Positions 5,470 through 6,196 of a stretch of 6,196 bases of DNA are shown here, in pieces (position 1 is the first letter of the stretch; each line of letters opens with the position of its first letter). Both the position numbers and the translations under genes were made by a program. A model generated the notes under the pieces. It searched no databases, was not told the origin of the DNA, and was given only the letters and a program-made list of their open reading frames with translations. This DNA is from Candidatus Apopatosoma intestinale (lineage in GTDB: Bacteria > Bacillota > Clostridia > Oscillospirales > CAG-272): the NCBI GenBank assembly GCA_018064545.1, contig JAGHUY010000106.1, positions 1-6,196 of the forward strand, in the 5' to 3' direction.

Positions 5470-6009
5470 TTATTTGCTTATTTCTTTCTGACCGGATGCC
5501 GGATGACCGGTTTCCTTTTTTCGGCTTCTTCGCCAACCGCCAGCGATTTCTCTGATTCCCGTTACCGTCGCTACCGCACATACCAATGTCGCCCCGCATC
5601 TCACGTCCGCAACACAAACCGACAGCGGCAAAAGGAACAGCAAAACCCCCGTCAGCTTATTCCCGAAGGAGTGTTCGATCTCTAATCTATGCACTTTTTT
5701 GCTTGCGATCAGAATGCCTGTGACCTTTATGACCGCGATGATCGCTGTCCAAATCCAAATCCATAGCGGAACAGACAGAAGAGGCAGTATTTTCACGGCA
5801 TAAACGACCGCAAAAAACAGATCCGTCACACTGTCGAGCATCGCGCCTTTTTCACTTTCCGTGTGTAGCCTTCTCGCGGCAAAGCCGTCAAGCACGTCGC
5901 TGACACCGCACAAAAGATAGAATATGGTAAAGGGAGATGAGTACGGCGGAAAAACAAGCAGTAACAAGGAAAACAGCATTCGGCTGAATGTGATGATGTC
6001 GGCAATCAC
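5470..6009 (-). CDS. CDP-alcohol phosphatidyltransferase
   Basis: A complete 179-aa integral membrane enzyme. Members move a phosphatidyl group from CDP-diacylglycerol to an alcohol acceptor (glycerol 3-phosphate, serine, inositol and others), making phospholipid head groups at the cytoplasmic membrane. The full catalytic motif is present with canonical spacing: D38-xx-D41-G42-xx-A45-R46-x8-G55-xxx-D59-xxx-D63. Several hydrophobic segments surround it (about 9-20, 26-37, 64-80, 85-102, 120-135, 138-152) and a basic, poorly hydrophobic tail follows (159-179). Length and the opening IITFSRMLFSL fit the PgsA-like branch, but the acceptor cannot be assigned. The start is GTG at 6009, 4 nt after the zinc-ribbon stop; no good Shine-Dalgarno site is visible, so translational coupling is likely. 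No better ATG exists upstream, and the Met at residue 11 would cut into the first membrane segment. Confidence 0.92.
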   Translation of the reverse strand: MIADIITFSRMLFSLLLLVFPPYSSPFTIFYLLCGVSDVLDGFAARRLHTESEKGAMLDSVTDLFFAVVYAVKILPLLSVPLWIWIWTAIIAVIKVTGILIASKKVHRLEIEHSFGNKLTGVLLFLLPLSVCVADVRCGATLVCAVATVTGIREIAGGWRRSRKKETGHPASGQKEISK

Positions 6010-6013
6010 AACG

Positions 6014-6196
6014 TCACTTTTTCCACCGTTTCAGCGTCGGGAACAGTTTTTCGAGATATGCCTTCATTTCTTCGTTTGTCATACCTGCCTGTGCGCCGAA
6101 CTGACTGCACATTTCGATATATTCCTCCATCGAAACCTTGTCGATAAATTCGCCGTTCACATAACAGTATTTACAATAATCTTCATTGACGCCGCC
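6014..6196 (-). CDS. Putative zinc-ribbon protein (zf_ribbon_2-like), C-terminal part
   Basis: Partial gene: the last 60 codons and TGA stop are present; the start lies beyond the right edge. The visible protein begins GGVNEDYCKYCYVNGEF, giving a CxxC pair (C8 and C11 of the fragment) that would form the second half of a four-cysteine zinc site; the first half (usually a CQSCGMP-type knuckle) is outside the window. The rest, VSMEEYIEMC and MTNEEMKAYLEKLFPTLKRWKK, is the helical tail I recall from the putative zinc-ribbon domain family (PF12674), ending in the characteristic LPTLKRW. Function is unknown. Its stop is 4 nt before the GTG of the phosphatidyltransferase gene, so the genes form an operon. 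Confidence 0.82.
   Translation of the reverse strand, partial: GGVNEDYCKYCYVNGEFIDKVSMEEYIEMCSQFGAQAGMTNEEMKAYLEKLFPTLKRWKK

Noticed and set aside
5490..5513. Short repeated CCGGATG units near the end of the phosphatidyltransferase gene
   Set aside because: Two 7-bp copies inside a coding region are within chance expectation and do not disturb the reading frame.
5450..5617. N-terminal extension of the second GNAT protein to the ATG at 5617
   Set aside because: It overlaps the well-supported phosphatidyltransferase gene and encodes an Arg/Lys/Gly-rich stretch typical of an out-of-frame shadow; the GNAT fold begins only after it.

Overview
The window looks like chromosomal DNA from a Bacillota bacterium, most probably an anaerobic, gut-type Clostridia (Oscillospiraceae/Lachnospiraceae-like). 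This rests on family content (DUF4358 lipoprotein, DHHW protein, DUF6442-XRE pair, EstA-type esterase, putative zinc-ribbon protein), purine-rich Shine-Dalgarno sites and sigma-A promoters of TTGACA/TATAAT type with 17-bp spacers. No rRNA, tRNA, CRISPR array, insertion sequence, phage gene or attachment site was seen. Genus-level assignment is not possible from this sequence.

Layout from left to right. (1) 1-1092, minus strand: a DUF4358-type lipoprotein followed 1 nt later by an N-terminal fragment of a DHHW/AlgX-like membrane-anchored protein that runs off the left edge. (2) 1093-1326: a divergent promoter region. The minus promoter serves the lipoprotein and is wrapped in an inverted repeat; the plus promoter serves the esterase. 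(3) 1327-2082, plus strand: a complete EstA-type serine esterase, the only plus-strand gene. (4) 2090-2119: a hairpin lying between convergent genes, able to end transcription in both directions. (5) 2120-2733, minus strand: a two-gene operon, a 3-TM DUF6442-type membrane protein then a 67-aa XRE regulator. It is driven by a near-consensus promoter embedded in two 20-bp palindromes. (6) 2744-4078, minus strand: a 12-TM MFS exporter with a strong terminator abutting that promoter. (7) 4193-4771, minus strand: a YhbS-like GNAT acetyltransferase. (8) 4988-6196, minus strand: a compact operon of a zinc-ribbon protein (cut by the right edge), a CDP-alcohol phosphatidyltransferase with a GTG start, and a second GNAT acetyltransferase.

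Working together: the lipoprotein/DHHW pair points to cell-surface polymer modification. The esterase opposite it might be related, but it lacks a signal peptide. The DUF6442-XRE operon is very probably autoregulated. The remaining genes look like ordinary housekeeping and accessory functions. I found no convincing undescribed multi-gene system. The most distinctive structure is the symmetrical double operator at 2681-2733.
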